Positions 36,363-44,924 of a stretch of 64,000 bases of DNA are shown here, piece after piece (the first letter of the stretch is position 1; each line of letters begins with the position of its first letter). A program made the translations under genes and the position numbers. This stretch comes from an uncultured Nitrospina sp. (lineage in GTDB: Bacteria > Nitrospinota > Nitrospinia > Nitrospinales > VA-1), in assembly GCA_937891765.1 (NCBI GenBank), contig CALAGQ010000002.1:1-64000 (forward strand). The letters run 5' to 3'. The notes under the pieces were generated by a model. That model made no database searches. It saw only the letters and a program-made list of their open reading frames with translations, and was not told the origin of the DNA.

Positions 36363-38519
36363 ATGCCATCTGCAAAAACCGCAGCGATTCAAAAATCTGA
36401 TTTCACTAAAATTATCCTGATCTTTGTTTTATTTTTGAGTCAGAGCATCTGGATCACCAACCCTGCTCAAGCAACCAACCAGGCGACGATAGACAGAACT
36501 AAGAAAATTGTAATGATGTTGAACATCGCCGCAAAGGAATTTGAAGAAGGTATTGTGGATGGAAAAATTGCTGTAGCTGCTGAGTATGAAGAGAGCCAGG
36601 TGTTTTTGCAACAGGCTATCGAGCGGTTTGAAAGAATCTCTTCTGAAATCACAGACACACAGAAAGCAGAGAGTCTTAAAAATCGGCTCAGCAACATGAT
36701 GACTATGGTGAAGGACAAAATAAATTCGCAGTTGCTGTGGAAGGAAGTAAATAGCATCAACTCAGAATTACTGGCAACATTTAATATTGAAATCAATAAA
36801 ACACCGATCACGCCTGTATCACTGGGGAATGGTAAAAAAATATTCGAGAACAGCTGCTCGGTTTGTCATGGCCTTCAAGGTCATGGTGATGGCCCGATGG
36901 CCAGTCAGTTCAATCCCTCCCCTGCTGTTTTATCCAATCCAAAGCTGACAGGAGACGCCAACACCACGGCTTACGACAACTTCGAAGTGATCAATGTCGG
37001 AATCGCCAATACAGCTATGATGTCCTGGGCTGAAGTGCTTTCTGAAAATGAGATTTGGGATGTCACCTATTATCTCAGAACTTTTTCCAACATCAACGTG
37101 CAACTTCCTCCGGTAAACATGGAAGTGGCGGCCCTTGAGTCATCTATAGATTCCACAAGCGGCCTGGCCGAGCAGGTTGTTAACCAGGTTCGGGATCTTC
37201 TTGAAAAAAGTTTGAGCATCTATAAGGCTGGTCAAGTAGACGATGCCGCAGAGATGGCTTTTGACGCTTATCTTGTGTATGAAAAAATCGAATCCAACCT
37301 TATTACCAAAGATAAAAGTCTGGGTGTGAGTCTGGAGTCGGCCTTCAGTCGCTATCGCGGAGAGATTAAGCGTAGCGCTCCTTTTGAACATGTTGAGTCA
37401 CTCAGCAAGGAAATCAACCTGGATCTCGCAAAGGGTTTGGAACTGCTCAAAAGTGAAGTCGGTTTTACGGGAATGTTTTTTCAGTCATTCTCCATCATCG
37501 TTCGAGAAGGATTTGAGGCCATTCTCATCATCGCCGCGCTGATTGCATTTTTGATTAAATCCCGCAATCAGGCGCGAGTAAAATCCGTTCATATTGGAGT
37601 TGTGGTCGGTATTCTTGCCAGTTTTGCCACGGCCTATATCATCCATGAAGTGCTTCACCTGAGCATGGGCAGTCAAGAACTGCTCGAAGGCTGGATCATG
37701 ATGGTTGCCGTTGCGGTCTTATTCTGGGTCAGTTATTGGCTGGTTTCAAAAATAGACAATAAAAAGTGGCAGGAGTACATCAACAAACAGATGCGCGGGG
37801 CTCTATCCAAGGGAAACGCTTTCAGCCTGGGTGCAGTGGCTTTTATATCTGTTTACCGGGAGGGATTCGAAACCGTTCTTTTTTACAAGGCGCTTTATTT
37901 GTATGCCGAGGATGCGACCGCAGGTATTATTCCCGGGTTTCTCGCTGGTTGTGTGGTTTTGGCAGGAGTCTTTTATTTGATCAATACTTTGGGTATGAGA
38001 ATTCCCCTTAAATGGTTTTTTGGTTTCACCAGTTTTCTTTTGTATTACATGGCATTCACTTTCATGGGAAAAGGACTCCATGAGCTGCAAATGGGTGAAC
38101 AACTTTCCATGAGTGCCGCGAATTTCCTGCCCAGCATTTCCTGGCTCGGTATGTATCCCACCTGGGAAACATTCATCGGACAAGGAGTGTTATTCGGGGC
38201 ATTTGTTTTCGCACTGATTTACACCTTTATTATCAAGGCTGAGTTGGGTGCCACACAGTTGAAGGAGGAAACCTCGCAACTGCAAAGTAACATCAGCCAA
38301 GTGCACGATCTGGTGGAACATATATCTCACCATGCCAAACGTTGTGAAGTGTTTCTGAAGGACACTCCGGATCAGGACCTGCAGGAGCTTTCCGGGCATT
38401 TGAAGGAGATCGACATCAAAATCCACGAACTGTTTGGGCATGTGAAGTACGTTGAGAACCAGCTTCAGGATGAGTATGAGAAGCTGGCTAAGCAGGGCTT
38501 TCAAGCCAAACAAAATTAG
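36363..38519 (+). CDS. Cytochrome c-FTR1 (EfeU-type) iron permease fusion with His/Cys tail
   Basis: The 718-residue protein has a signal peptide (about residues 18-37), a helical periplasmic part, a heme c-binding CSVCH at 165-169, and then seven membrane helices of an FTR1 iron permease. The two iron-binding REGFE motifs are at 381-385 and 499-503. FTR1 permeases import ferric or ferrous iron; the fused cytochrome may supply redox chemistry in place of EfeO/EfeB. After the last helix a tail (residues 648-698) has six His and one Cys that recur in the next protein. It follows a Fur-box-like operator. The next gene begins eight bases after its stop. Confidence 0.9.
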   Translation: MPSAKTAAIQKSDFTKIILIFVLFLSQSIWITNPAQATNQATIDRTKKIVMMLNIAAKEFEEGIVDGKIAVAAEYEESQVFLQQAIERFERISSEITDTQKAESLKNRLSNMMTMVKDKINSQLLWKEVNSINSELLATFNIEINKTPITPVSLGNGKKIFENSCSVCHGLQGHGDGPMASQFNPSPAVLSNPKLTGDANTTAYDNFEVINVGIANTAMMSWAEVLSENEIWDVTYYLRTFSNINVQLPPVNMEVAALESSIDSTSGLAEQVVNQVRDLLEKSLSIYKAGQVDDAAEMAFDAYLVYEKIESNLITKDKSLGVSLESAFSRYRGEIKRSAPFEHVESLSKEINLDLAKGLELLKSEVGFTGMFFQSFSIIVREGFEAILIIAALIAFLIKSRNQARVKSVHIGVVVGILASFATAYIIHEVLHLSMGSQELLEGWIMMVAVAVLFWVSYWLVSKIDNKKWQEYINKQMRGALSKGNAFSLGAVAFISVYREGFETVLFYKALYLYAEDATAGIIPGFLAGCVVLAGVFYLINTLGMRIPLKWFFGFTSFLLYYMAFTFMGKGLHELQMGEQLSMSAANFLPSISWLGMYPTWETFIGQGVLFGAFVFALIYTFIIKAELGATQLKEETSQLQSNISQVHDLVEHISHHAKRCEVFLKDTPDQDLQELSGHLKEIDIKIHELFGHVKYVENQLQDEYEKLAKQGFQAKQN
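38304..38456 (+). repeat. Shared His/Cys tail, copy 1
   Basis: Encodes residues 648-698 of the FTR1 fusion, starting [14 protein letters not shown]. It aligns without gaps to copy 2 (39899-40051): 17 of 51 residues are identical by hand, and all of H1, H6, H9, H10, C14, H32 and H41 are conserved. By EfeU-type topology (N-terminus outside, seven helices) this tail is in the cytoplasm. Confidence 0.75.
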
Positions 38520-38527
38520 GCGATCCT

Positions 38528-40063
38528 TTGAATATTAGATTTTTCAAAAATACACGCATTATCCACAAATGGGTCGGTCTCCTGATTGCGGTATTCATTC
38601 TTGTTCTGTCTGTTTCGGGTTTTCTTTTAATGCACCCGGAAGAATTTGGCATCGAACAAGCTCAGATCAGCGGCAAATACCTGCCGGAAAAGTATTTTCG
38701 GGTTCATAGTGCCCGCCGTCGCATCCAATCGTTGGCAACAATCTCCGAGCAGATTCTATACGCGGGAACAGACATCGGTGTTTATCGCTCTCTAGATGGA
38801 GGAAAAACCTGGCTTCAAATCAATCAGGGATTATTTGATCAGGACATCCGCTCTTTGGTGATCAACCCAAAAGAACCCAGTACTGTTTATGTCGGGACTA
38901 GTAATGGCATCTTTAAGTCCGAAGATGCCGGAGACACCTGGAGTGACTGGTTCGATGAGACAACGGGGTTGACCTCTACAAAAATTCATGACCTTGCCCT
39001 ACATCCTGATAACCCGGATATCCTGTTTGCCGCAACAGATGGGGGAATTTTTCAATCTTTGGATGCCGGAGAGAGCTGGGAGTCGGTGTATACCGATCAG
39101 CCTGTCCAGATCGTAAAGTTTTCCACCTCAAGCCCGAACATCCTCTATGCTTCTGGTGAAGGCGGCACCCTCCGTAGCAAAAACAGCGGGAGGGATTGGC
39201 AACCCGTTTGGAGGAATGCTCTATCGACTGTCACCTCGCTGGTATCCTTGAACACCGAGCCGGAGTTTCTCTATTCAGGGTCCAATACCGGCCTGTACAA
39301 ATCTTTCAATGGCGGCCGGAACTGGGTAGCCGATTCTGCCTTTAAGAGGACGCCCATAAATGCCATTTTTGTGAGCCCTTCCAACCTGTCACAAATCTAT
39401 GTAGGGAGCGGAGAGAGTTTTTATTCCAGCCAGGATGGTGGTGATATTTGGGAAAATATTTTCTCATTCACCCAAAAAATGAGTGGGGATTCGGGAACAT
39501 CGATTGATATTATAATTAACGTAATCGCCAGCCTGAATGAAAAGGCACTCTATGCAGGCACCACTTCGGGGCTTTATTTTTCTGAGGATGCAGGTGAAAA
39601 CTGGAAGAATATAGATTTGAGTGGTGCGGTCAATCAACTGTCGCCCGACGAAATGAAAATGGATGTTGTGAAACTGGTGACCGAAATCCATACGGGTCGC
39701 TTTTTCGGTTCCTATTTTTACATGCTTGTGGATTTGGCGACTCTGGGAATCATATTTTTAACAATATCCGGCATTCTGATTGCTTATTACCGGGCTACGG
39801 TTAAGAACCGGAAAAAGCTCGTGGAAGATCTGGCAACGGATCGCGTGATTGAACTCACAGAAACCACCGATGAGCTTTCAACCGAGAGTCAGGAAATCCA
39901 TGACATGATAGAACATATCACCCACCACATTGAAAAATGCCGGCTGGTTTATATGGATCAGGAGAAAAAAGAAATAGAGGAAATCGGCCGGCACCTTAAC
40001 ACGTTGGACAAAAAAATGCACCGGCTGATGCAAAACCTGGGGGAACTGGAAAAGACCGATTAA
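38528..40063 (+). CDS. PepSY-type membrane protein with seven-repeat Asp-box propeller and His/Cys tail
   Basis: The 511-residue protein has a first membrane helix HKWVGLLIAVFILVLSVSGF and a last one DLATLGIIFLTISGILIAYY, both in PepSY-associated form, with conserved His before each. Between them is a large periplasmic domain with seven repeats of the form LYAGTxxGxYxSxDGGxxW (for example ILYAGTDIGVYRSLDGG and ALYAGTTSGLYFSEDAG), which is an Asp-box/YCF48-like seven-bladed propeller. Residues 458-508 repeat the tail of the FTR1 fusion. Start is TTG 38528, seven bases after AGG and eight bases after the permease stop. PepSY membrane proteins often act with metal reductases or siderophore uptake. 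Confidence 0.83.
   Translation: MNIRFFKNTRIIHKWVGLLIAVFILVLSVSGFLLMHPEEFGIEQAQISGKYLPEKYFRVHSARRRIQSLATISEQILYAGTDIGVYRSLDGGKTWLQINQGLFDQDIRSLVINPKEPSTVYVGTSNGIFKSEDAGDTWSDWFDETTGLTSTKIHDLALHPDNPDILFAATDGGIFQSLDAGESWESVYTDQPVQIVKFSTSSPNILYASGEGGTLRSKNSGRDWQPVWRNALSTVTSLVSLNTEPEFLYSGSNTGLYKSFNGGRNWVADSAFKRTPINAIFVSPSNLSQIYVGSGESFYSSQDGGDIWENIFSFTQKMSGDSGTSIDIIINVIASLNEKALYAGTTSGLYFSEDAGENWKNIDLSGAVNQLSPDEMKMDVVKLVTEIHTGRFFGSYFYMLVDLATLGIIFLTISGILIAYYRATVKNRKKLVEDLATDRVIELTETTDELSTESQEIHDMIEHITHHIEKCRLVYMDQEKKEIEEIGRHLNTLDKKMHRLMQNLGELEKTD
39899..40051 (+). repeat. Shared His/Cys tail, copy 2
   Basis: Encodes residues 458-508 of the propeller protein, starting HDMIEHITHHIEKC. It is the counterpart of the tail at 38304-38456 and is followed only by a few residues before the stop. 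Because the preceding helix is the second of two, the tail should also be cytoplasmic. Confidence 0.75.
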
Positions 40064-40326
40064 TGGATATACCGCTTTTCCTTGCCTGAGGAGTGCGGAG
40101 AGAGATTCTGGTCACGGTTGAGCATATCCATCTTTTTATATTCTTCCCAGTTGTCTCGAAACAAGTTGAAGCCGACATAGTCCAGTGCCTGCATCATTTC
40201 AAGTTCAGAGACCTTGCCCTCGCCGCCATCCACTTCACGCATCACATCTTCCAACTGCTCGCAAAGACCGGCAAACCGCTCTTCATCTTCAAACATCATA
40301 AAGTCTTTCATGAAATCAAAGGTCAT
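40060..40326 (-). CDS. Unknown 88-residue acidic protein
   Basis: I do not recognise the family. The first part is Met/Phe/Asp-rich (MTFDFMKDFMMFEDEERFAG), the middle helical (LEDVMREVDGG, MMQALDYVGFNLF) and the tail basic. No signal or membrane segment. It overlaps the convergent propeller gene by four bases at the stop codons and follows the KDPG aldolase in the same direction by 15 bases. Confidence 0.6.
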   Translation of the reverse strand: MTFDFMKDFMMFEDEERFAGLCEQLEDVMREVDGGEGKVSELEMMQALDYVGFNLFRDNWEEYKKMDMLNRDQNLSPHSSGKEKRYIH

Positions 40327-40341
40327 ACACCCCTTCTCCCT

Positions 40342-41016
40342 TTAATTGGAGTGACTCGCAACATCTATTACACTTATATTAGAATAAATTTTGGTGACTG
40401 CAAACATAAATTCTTCGATTTCTTTCTGGATTACAGAAAATTCCAGATCTGCCATACGACTTGCGGAAAATATCGACCCTCCCAATGCCACGGCTGAGGC
40501 CCCAGCAGAGAAATAATCGGGGATATTTTTGGGACCAATACCGCCCACGGCCATCAGTTTGATCTGGTCAAAGGGCCCTTTTATAAGCTTAAAATAATCA
40601 GGCCCCATCTGGGAGGCTGGAAAAACTTTTACCATTGTCGCCCCAAAACTCCATGCCTTCTCAATTTCTGTAGGGGTTAAAGCACCGGGGAAATAGGCGA
40701 GACTGTTCTTAATACAAAATTCAGCGACCTGCTCATTCAAATTTGGCGCGACAATAAATTGTGCCCCCGCGTCAACGGCCTGCTGGCCAGACTCGACGGA
40801 TAAAACCGTTCCAGCCCCTATGCAAAAATCAGGAAATAATTCGACCGCCTTCTTAATAAGGAGAAACGCACCAGGAGTGTTGAGGGTGATTTCCAGAAAA
40901 CGGAGCCCTCCTGAATATGCCGCTTCCAGCACACCATGAAGGGAATCTCCGTCAACACCGCGTATGATGCCTAATACGGGCTCTTTCTCAAAGAGAGTTA
41001 AATCGAATCCTGCCAT
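40342..41016 (-). CDS. eda: KDPG/KHG aldolase
   Basis: The 224-residue protein cleaves 2-keto-3-deoxy-6-phosphogluconate or 4-hydroxy-2-oxoglutarate. Family features are LGIIRGVDGDS, GGLRFLEITLNTPGA with the catalytic Glu, IGAGTVLS, and the Schiff-base lysine in GATMVKVFPAS. It lies seven bases after the DRE-TIM aldolase, so the two likely work in one sugar-acid or oxo-acid pathway. The full Entner-Doudoroff set is not in the window. Confidence 0.9.
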   Translation of the reverse strand: MAGFDLTLFEKEPVLGIIRGVDGDSLHGVLEAAYSGGLRFLEITLNTPGAFLLIKKAVELFPDFCIGAGTVLSVESGQQAVDAGAQFIVAPNLNEQVAEFCIKNSLAYFPGALTPTEIEKAWSFGATMVKVFPASQMGPDYFKLIKGPFDQIKLMAVGGIGPKNIPDYFSAGASAVALGGSIFSASRMADLEFSVIQKEIEEFMFAVTKIYSNISVIDVASHSN

Positions 41017-41023
41017 GAGAGAC

Positions 41024-41974
41024 TCAGACGTTGGCTTCTGTGGTGAGCTTGTTATAGAAATCCAGATATTCGTCCTTCTTGTCCGAACCTCTAACTTTCA
41101 TTGCCGCGCGAGGATGCAGATCCAGAATGCCAGTAAGCATATAGGGAATGTTGTATCCCCATTCGATATTTTTACTTAAATTGACAAAATCCGATTCCAA
41201 CACTTCCAGAATGGGTTTGAGGTTGAATTTCGGATTTTTCAAAAATCCCAATAATAATTCCAGCGGACAGTTACCTGCTGCTCTTCCTATGCCATAAATA
41301 GTTCCATCAAGGTAGTTGATGTTATTGATGATCGACTCAATCGTATTGCCAAAGGCCAATTGCTGGTTGTTGTGTGCGTGAATGCCAATTTCCCGACTCG
41401 GAAGCGCGGCCTTGTACTTTTTGGCGAGATAAGCAATCTGTTCAGAATACAAAGCTCCGAAACTATCTACCAGATAAACGACATCAACGGCGCTTTCTTT
41501 TTCTACTTGTGCTAGTGCCTCATCCAATTCTCGTTCTCTGGCGTGCGACACCGCCATAATATTGATGGTGGTCTCATAGCCTTTTGCATTGAGTGTATTG
41601 ACAAGGTCAATGGCTTTATCAATATCCTTGATGTATGAAGCAACCCGCATCATGTCCACATGGCTTTCTGATTTCGGGATCAGTGTGTCGGGATCAAAAC
41701 GCCCGATATCTGCCATAACAGAAATCTTGCAATTTTTCTCCGTGTTCCCGATAACGTTATCCAGGTCCTGTTCGGAACAAAATTTCATCGGGCCAAATTC
41801 ACCACGTTTAAACTGACTCTCGTCAGCCTTATAACCCAACTCGATGTAATCGACCCCTGACTTATTAACCGCTTGAAAAACTCTACGAACAAGGTCATCG
41901 CTGAACAAGTGATTGTTCATCAAACCACCATCACGGATAGTGCAATCCAATACTTTTATTTCTTTTCGGTACAT
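41024..41974 (-). CDS. DRE-TIM metallolyase (HMGL-like / hydroxy-oxovalerate aldolase type)
   Basis: The 316-residue TIM-barrel enzyme has DCTIRDGGLMN near the start (a DRD-like metal and base site), IGIHAHNNQQLAFGNT with the H-x-H metal ligands and GIGRAAGNCPLELLLGF. This is the pattern of 4-hydroxy-2-oxovalerate aldolase or HMG-CoA lyase-like enzymes that make or break C-C bonds next to an oxo acid. Start is ATG 41974 with a GGAGG site ten bases upstream. Upstream in-frame residues to 42001 are less likely. Exact substrate unknown. Confidence 0.87.
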   Translation of the reverse strand: MYRKEIKVLDCTIRDGGLMNNHLFSDDLVRRVFQAVNKSGVDYIELGYKADESQFKRGEFGPMKFCSEQDLDNVIGNTEKNCKISVMADIGRFDPDTLIPKSESHVDMMRVASYIKDIDKAIDLVNTLNAKGYETTINIMAVSHARERELDEALAQVEKESAVDVVYLVDSFGALYSEQIAYLAKKYKAALPSREIGIHAHNNQQLAFGNTIESIINNINYLDGTIYGIGRAAGNCPLELLLGFLKNPKFNLKPILEVLESDFVNLSKNIEWGYNIPYMLTGILDLHPRAAMKVRGSDKKDEYLDFYNKLTTEANV

Positions 41975-42322
41975 GCTGTAAAATCCTCCAAGCGGAAACA
42001 ATATATCCCGCTGAATAAAATGAATTTAGGTAAAACTATCAATACATTGGAAGGAATCATTATATTTATAATGTGGGTGAGGGTCAATCAGATAATTTTG
42101 TTAGAGCTCTTTAACCTCCAAAGAGCCTAAAACTAACAATTTCAACAATAAATCTAGGGAAACGATGCTGATATTTCTCAGTAATGACAGGTGAAATTCT
42201 TTTCGTCGATTCTAGTTGGATTTGGTTCTATAATCAGAGCCATAATTTTTAGGGGTCGATATCGGTTTCTAATTCGACACTTGAAATACTTCAACCAAAT
42301 ACCAAGAGCATAGAGCTTAATA
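41975..42322. other. Gene-free divergent region of 348 bases
   Basis: Located between the minus-strand DRE-TIM aldolase and the plus-strand EVE protein. I see no gene or clear promoter. It holds a perfect seven-base hairpin, GCTCTTT (42106-42112) and AAAGAGC (42120-42126) with loop AACCTCC. No T-run follows on either strand, so it is not a plain terminator. Confidence 0.6.
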
Positions 42323-42748
42323 ATGGCTAATAAAATGTCTTTTTGGCTCGTCAAGCAAGAGCCCTCCAAATACAGTTGGGAGACTTTTGTGAAAGAGGGA
42401 GAAACCTACTGGGATGGAGTTCGGAACTATCAGGCTCGTAACAATTTGAAGTCCATGAAAAAGGGAGATCTGGTTTTCTTTTATCATAGTGTCACGGGCA
42501 AAGAGATCATGGGTATTGCCACGGTGACCCGTGAAGCTTATCCAGACCCGACCATTGATGACCCGCGCTGGGTTGTGGTCAACCTAAAACCCGTTAAGGC
42601 CCTTGCGCACCCTGTAAGTCTTGAGGAGATTAAAAGTCATAAAGACCTTTCGGAAATCGCTTTAGTTCGGCAATCGCGTTTATCTGTTCTGCCCTTGGCA
42701 AAAAAGGAAAGCCAGATAATCTTAAGACTGGGCAAAACTTCACTCTGA
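42323..42748 (+). CDS. EVE domain protein
   Basis: The 141-residue protein starts with FWLVKQEPSKYSWETFV and has YWDGVRNYQARNNLKSMKKGD and FYHSVTGKEIMGIATV, the EVE/PUA-like signature. Some EVE proteins bind modified nucleotides in RNA or DNA. Start ATG 42323; another ATG at 42335 (MSFWLVK) is possible. It stands alone between non-related genes. Confidence 0.93.
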   Translation: MANKMSFWLVKQEPSKYSWETFVKEGETYWDGVRNYQARNNLKSMKKGDLVFFYHSVTGKEIMGIATVTREAYPDPTIDDPRWVVVNLKPVKALAHPVSLEEIKSHKDLSEIALVRQSRLSVLPLAKKESQIILRLGKTSL

Positions 42749-42785
42749 TTTCGCACATCATGATAGAACGCACAAGATATTCCCA

Positions 42786-42812
42786 TTGACTTAAAAAATA
42801 TTGAAGTATAAA
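42786..42812 (+). promoter_or_regulatory. Promoter for the small lipoprotein genes
   Basis: TTGACT (42786-42791) and TATAAA (42807-42812) are 15 bases apart, two short of optimal. They lie just ahead of the lipoprotein start at 42848, with an AAGGA site at 42834-42838. Confidence 0.5.
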
Positions 42813-42847
42813 TTCAGGCAACTATAACTTTATAAGGATATAAACCA

Positions 42848-42982
42848 ATGAAAGCAGGAATCGCCCTTATCTTCGTTATGTCTTTATTACTGGGTTGTTC
42901 AGGGGAAAGCACCGACAAAAATACTCCTCAACCTGTGCAGAAACTGTCTTGGCCTCTAAAAACCTTAGGAATGAGTCTATGA
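42848..42982 (+). CDS. Small lipoprotein, 44 residues
   Basis: Translation from ATG 42848 (AAGGA nine bases upstream) gives MKAGIALIFVMSLLLGCSGE and then a short tail ending KTLGMSL. The lipobox LLGC is good, so it should be a lipoprotein. The four-base ATGA overlap with the next gene suggests coupled translation. The signal and post-Cys regions (LIF, then CSG-E/D-xx-DK) resemble those of the next protein, so the pair may be a tandem duplication. Confidence 0.65.
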   Translation: MKAGIALIFVMSLLLGCSGESTDKNTPQPVQKLSWPLKTLGMSL

Positions 42983-43224
42983 GCCCTCGAATCATACTGA
43001 TCTTCTTGGCCGCTTCTCTAATTTTTGCACGTTGTTCCGGTGATAAAATCGACAAGCAACCCCCAAAAGCAACTAAATTGGCGCCACCACAGGTTGAAAC
43101 AGCTCAGCCCGCCACAAGTTCTCCCAGTGCTCAGGATTTGCAACCCGATGTACATATCAGCGGTACCCAGAACACCCATATATCAGGAGCCCTTTCAACT
43201 TCCAAGCATATTAGCGGTCAGTAA
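42979..43224 (+). CDS. Small exported protein with three HISG repeats
   Basis: The 81-residue protein starts at ATG 42979. Its hydrophobic N-terminus ends LIFARCSGDK; the Arg before Cys is unusual for a lipobox, so lipidation is doubtful. A Pro/Thr/Gln-rich linker is followed by HISGTQNTHISGALSTSKHI, then SGQ, giving three HISG units. No match to a known family. It is co-oriented with the next exported gene, four bases downstream. Confidence 0.65.
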   Translation: MSPRIILIFLAASLIFARCSGDKIDKQPPKATKLAPPQVETAQPATSSPSAQDLQPDVHISGTQNTHISGALSTSKHISGQ

Positions 43225-43227
43225 ACT

Positions 43228-43893
43228 ATGAAACCAGCAGTGCTTTTAATTGTATTTGTGCTTTTCGTTTCGGTTTCATCTTCATGGGCAGGTCGGGCAG
43301 AAATATCTGCCTGCCTGAAACAAGTGACCCCCCTGAAAACCCAAAGGGATCAGGTGGCAGAATTAGATGGAATTTGGGGGCTGTTCCAAAAAACGGCGGA
43401 ACTTCAAGATAATTCTGCCGAGGCCGTTAATCTGGACAAAAAGATTAATTCAATCCTTTTTCACTTAGACTATCTATGCAATACCACCGATGGAATTCCT
43501 TTTGATGAGTTGGCGGACTATGTTTCAACAAGTCTGTCTGAAAAGGGCGAGGAGAAATTTAAAAAGGAATTGATCATCCTTGGAAAAAACGAAGCACAAA
43601 TCGAAGTCTGGTTCAAGTTTTCAAAATTTGCTGTCGCAAATCGATATCGGGTTTTGGATCCTCAAAGGATTTCTGGCACCATTCAGTCGACGCACCCCCT
43701 AATCAAAAAGTACTTAGAGCTTGCTGAAAAAATAAATGGGAAAATTGATAAGGTGTCAGTGCTTCAGGAAACACAAGACCTGACAAAGCAGATCGATAAT
43801 TTTTTAGAGATAGATCCTTATATGTCTCAGGCCATCCATGAAAATTCCCAAATCCCTTATGCCGATTGGGATGAAAATTATGGAGGCTCTTAA
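43228..43893 (+). CDS. Exported protein of unknown function
   Basis: The 221-residue protein has a signal peptide ending SSSWA near residue 21. The mature part is helical, with a Cys in SACLKQV and another in LDYLCNT that could form a disulfide. I do not recognise the family. It starts four bases after the HISG-repeat gene and likely shares its operon. Confidence 0.65.
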   Translation: MKPAVLLIVFVLFVSVSSSWAGRAEISACLKQVTPLKTQRDQVAELDGIWGLFQKTAELQDNSAEAVNLDKKINSILFHLDYLCNTTDGIPFDELADYVSTSLSEKGEEKFKKELIILGKNEAQIEVWFKFSKFAVANRYRVLDPQRISGTIQSTHPLIKKYLELAEKINGKIDKVSVLQETQDLTKQIDNFLEIDPYMSQAIHENSQIPYADWDENYGGS

Positions 43894-43946
43894 ACGATTA
43901 AAGCTATAGTCCAATAATTTCTTTTTATCAATCGAAAGAGGAAACG

Positions 43947-44750
43947 ATGAGCAATTTTCTAGTCATAGGTGGAACAGGTGTGATGGGAACCGCAGCGATT
44001 AAAGCCATTCGTGAAAAGTTTGGCGACACAGCCAATATCCTGGCTAACTGGTATGGCAAAGAGGTGCCTGGTTTGACTATTGAAGGTGCTGATGAAACCC
44101 TGTTTGGCGATATCAATGATCCCGAGGTTCTGGATAAAATCAAAGCTTACGATAACGGGCAATTCGACACCTTGTTCTATGCCACCGCGCTAGGTGAGGT
44201 TGGAGTGCCGATTAAAGAGGCGACCCCCGAATCCATCACTCAGTCCAACATGCTTTCATTTGATCCTATCCTGAAACTGGAAAAGCAATTGAATGTTAAA
44301 ACCATTGTTGCCTATTCCACCTTTTATGTTATCAGGCATCAGCTTTCCACTTATGGAGCAATGGGTCATTCGAAAGAAGCTATTGAGAAATGGACCGTTG
44401 AGAAAGGCAAAGCCCGGCATGTTTGTATTCGCGCCGGACTGTTTGAATCTCAATCTTCCCGGGGTATCAAATTGCTTCTGAGAAAATCCGCAAAAAATCC
44501 AGAAAACCTGAGGGATCCCCTGCTCCGTTCCTATTTTGAAGGAAAAAGCTCGAAGGAAGGCATCCGGAAATTTGAGGAAGGCATCTTTAAGGAAGAAAAA
44601 GAAGCTTATGGCGATTGCAGAACAAATGCCGACGACTTATATCAATCGCATTTGAAACTATTCGATTCTAAAGAACCTGTCTTCATTAACGTTTGTGGCA
44701 AACGAATCTGGGTTTCTGATACTCCTTTACTCCTCAAGGATTATCTATAA
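43947..44750 (+). CDS. Short-chain dehydrogenase-like protein with a FabI-like Y-x6-K motif
   Basis: The 267-residue Rossmann protein begins FLVIGGTGVMGTAAI, an NAD(P)-binding GxxGxxG loop. It carries YGAMGHSK at residues 136-143, in which Tyr136 and Lys143 are spaced as in FabI enoyl-ACP reductases (whose motif reads YNVMGLAK). The usual SDR is Y-x3-K. The C-terminal ~80 residues are divergent. It may be an enoyl or related reductase; the reaction is not proven. Ordinary fab genes are elsewhere at 52267-57599, and none there is a FabI. Confidence 0.8.
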   Translation: MSNFLVIGGTGVMGTAAIKAIREKFGDTANILANWYGKEVPGLTIEGADETLFGDINDPEVLDKIKAYDNGQFDTLFYATALGEVGVPIKEATPESITQSNMLSFDPILKLEKQLNVKTIVAYSTFYVIRHQLSTYGAMGHSKEAIEKWTVEKGKARHVCIRAGLFESQSSRGIKLLLRKSAKNPENLRDPLLRSYFEGKSSKEGIRKFEEGIFKEEKEAYGDCRTNADDLYQSHLKLFDSKEPVFINVCGKRIWVSDTPLLLKDYL

Positions 44751-44924
44751 CCCTCATTTTCTGTTGCGTGCAAACGCGATTTTACAATGGAAAACGGGGT
44801 CAATATCTGATATCCCATGTAGATATTCCATTTGCATTGCTTTCGACATGTTTTTATCTGATAATCATTGAACAGTTGAATGTTATATATGAATGTAACC
44901 TTAGTTCGTTTTCTGTCATAACTC

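Noticed and set aside
42178-42369. 63-residue minus-strand open frame over the EVE start
   Set aside because: It is antisense to a confident gene and has no ribosome site.
44860-44873. Second Fur-like half site (GATAATCATTGAAC) upstream of the HD-GYP gene
   Set aside because: Only about 11 of 19 positions match and no good promoter is aligned to it.
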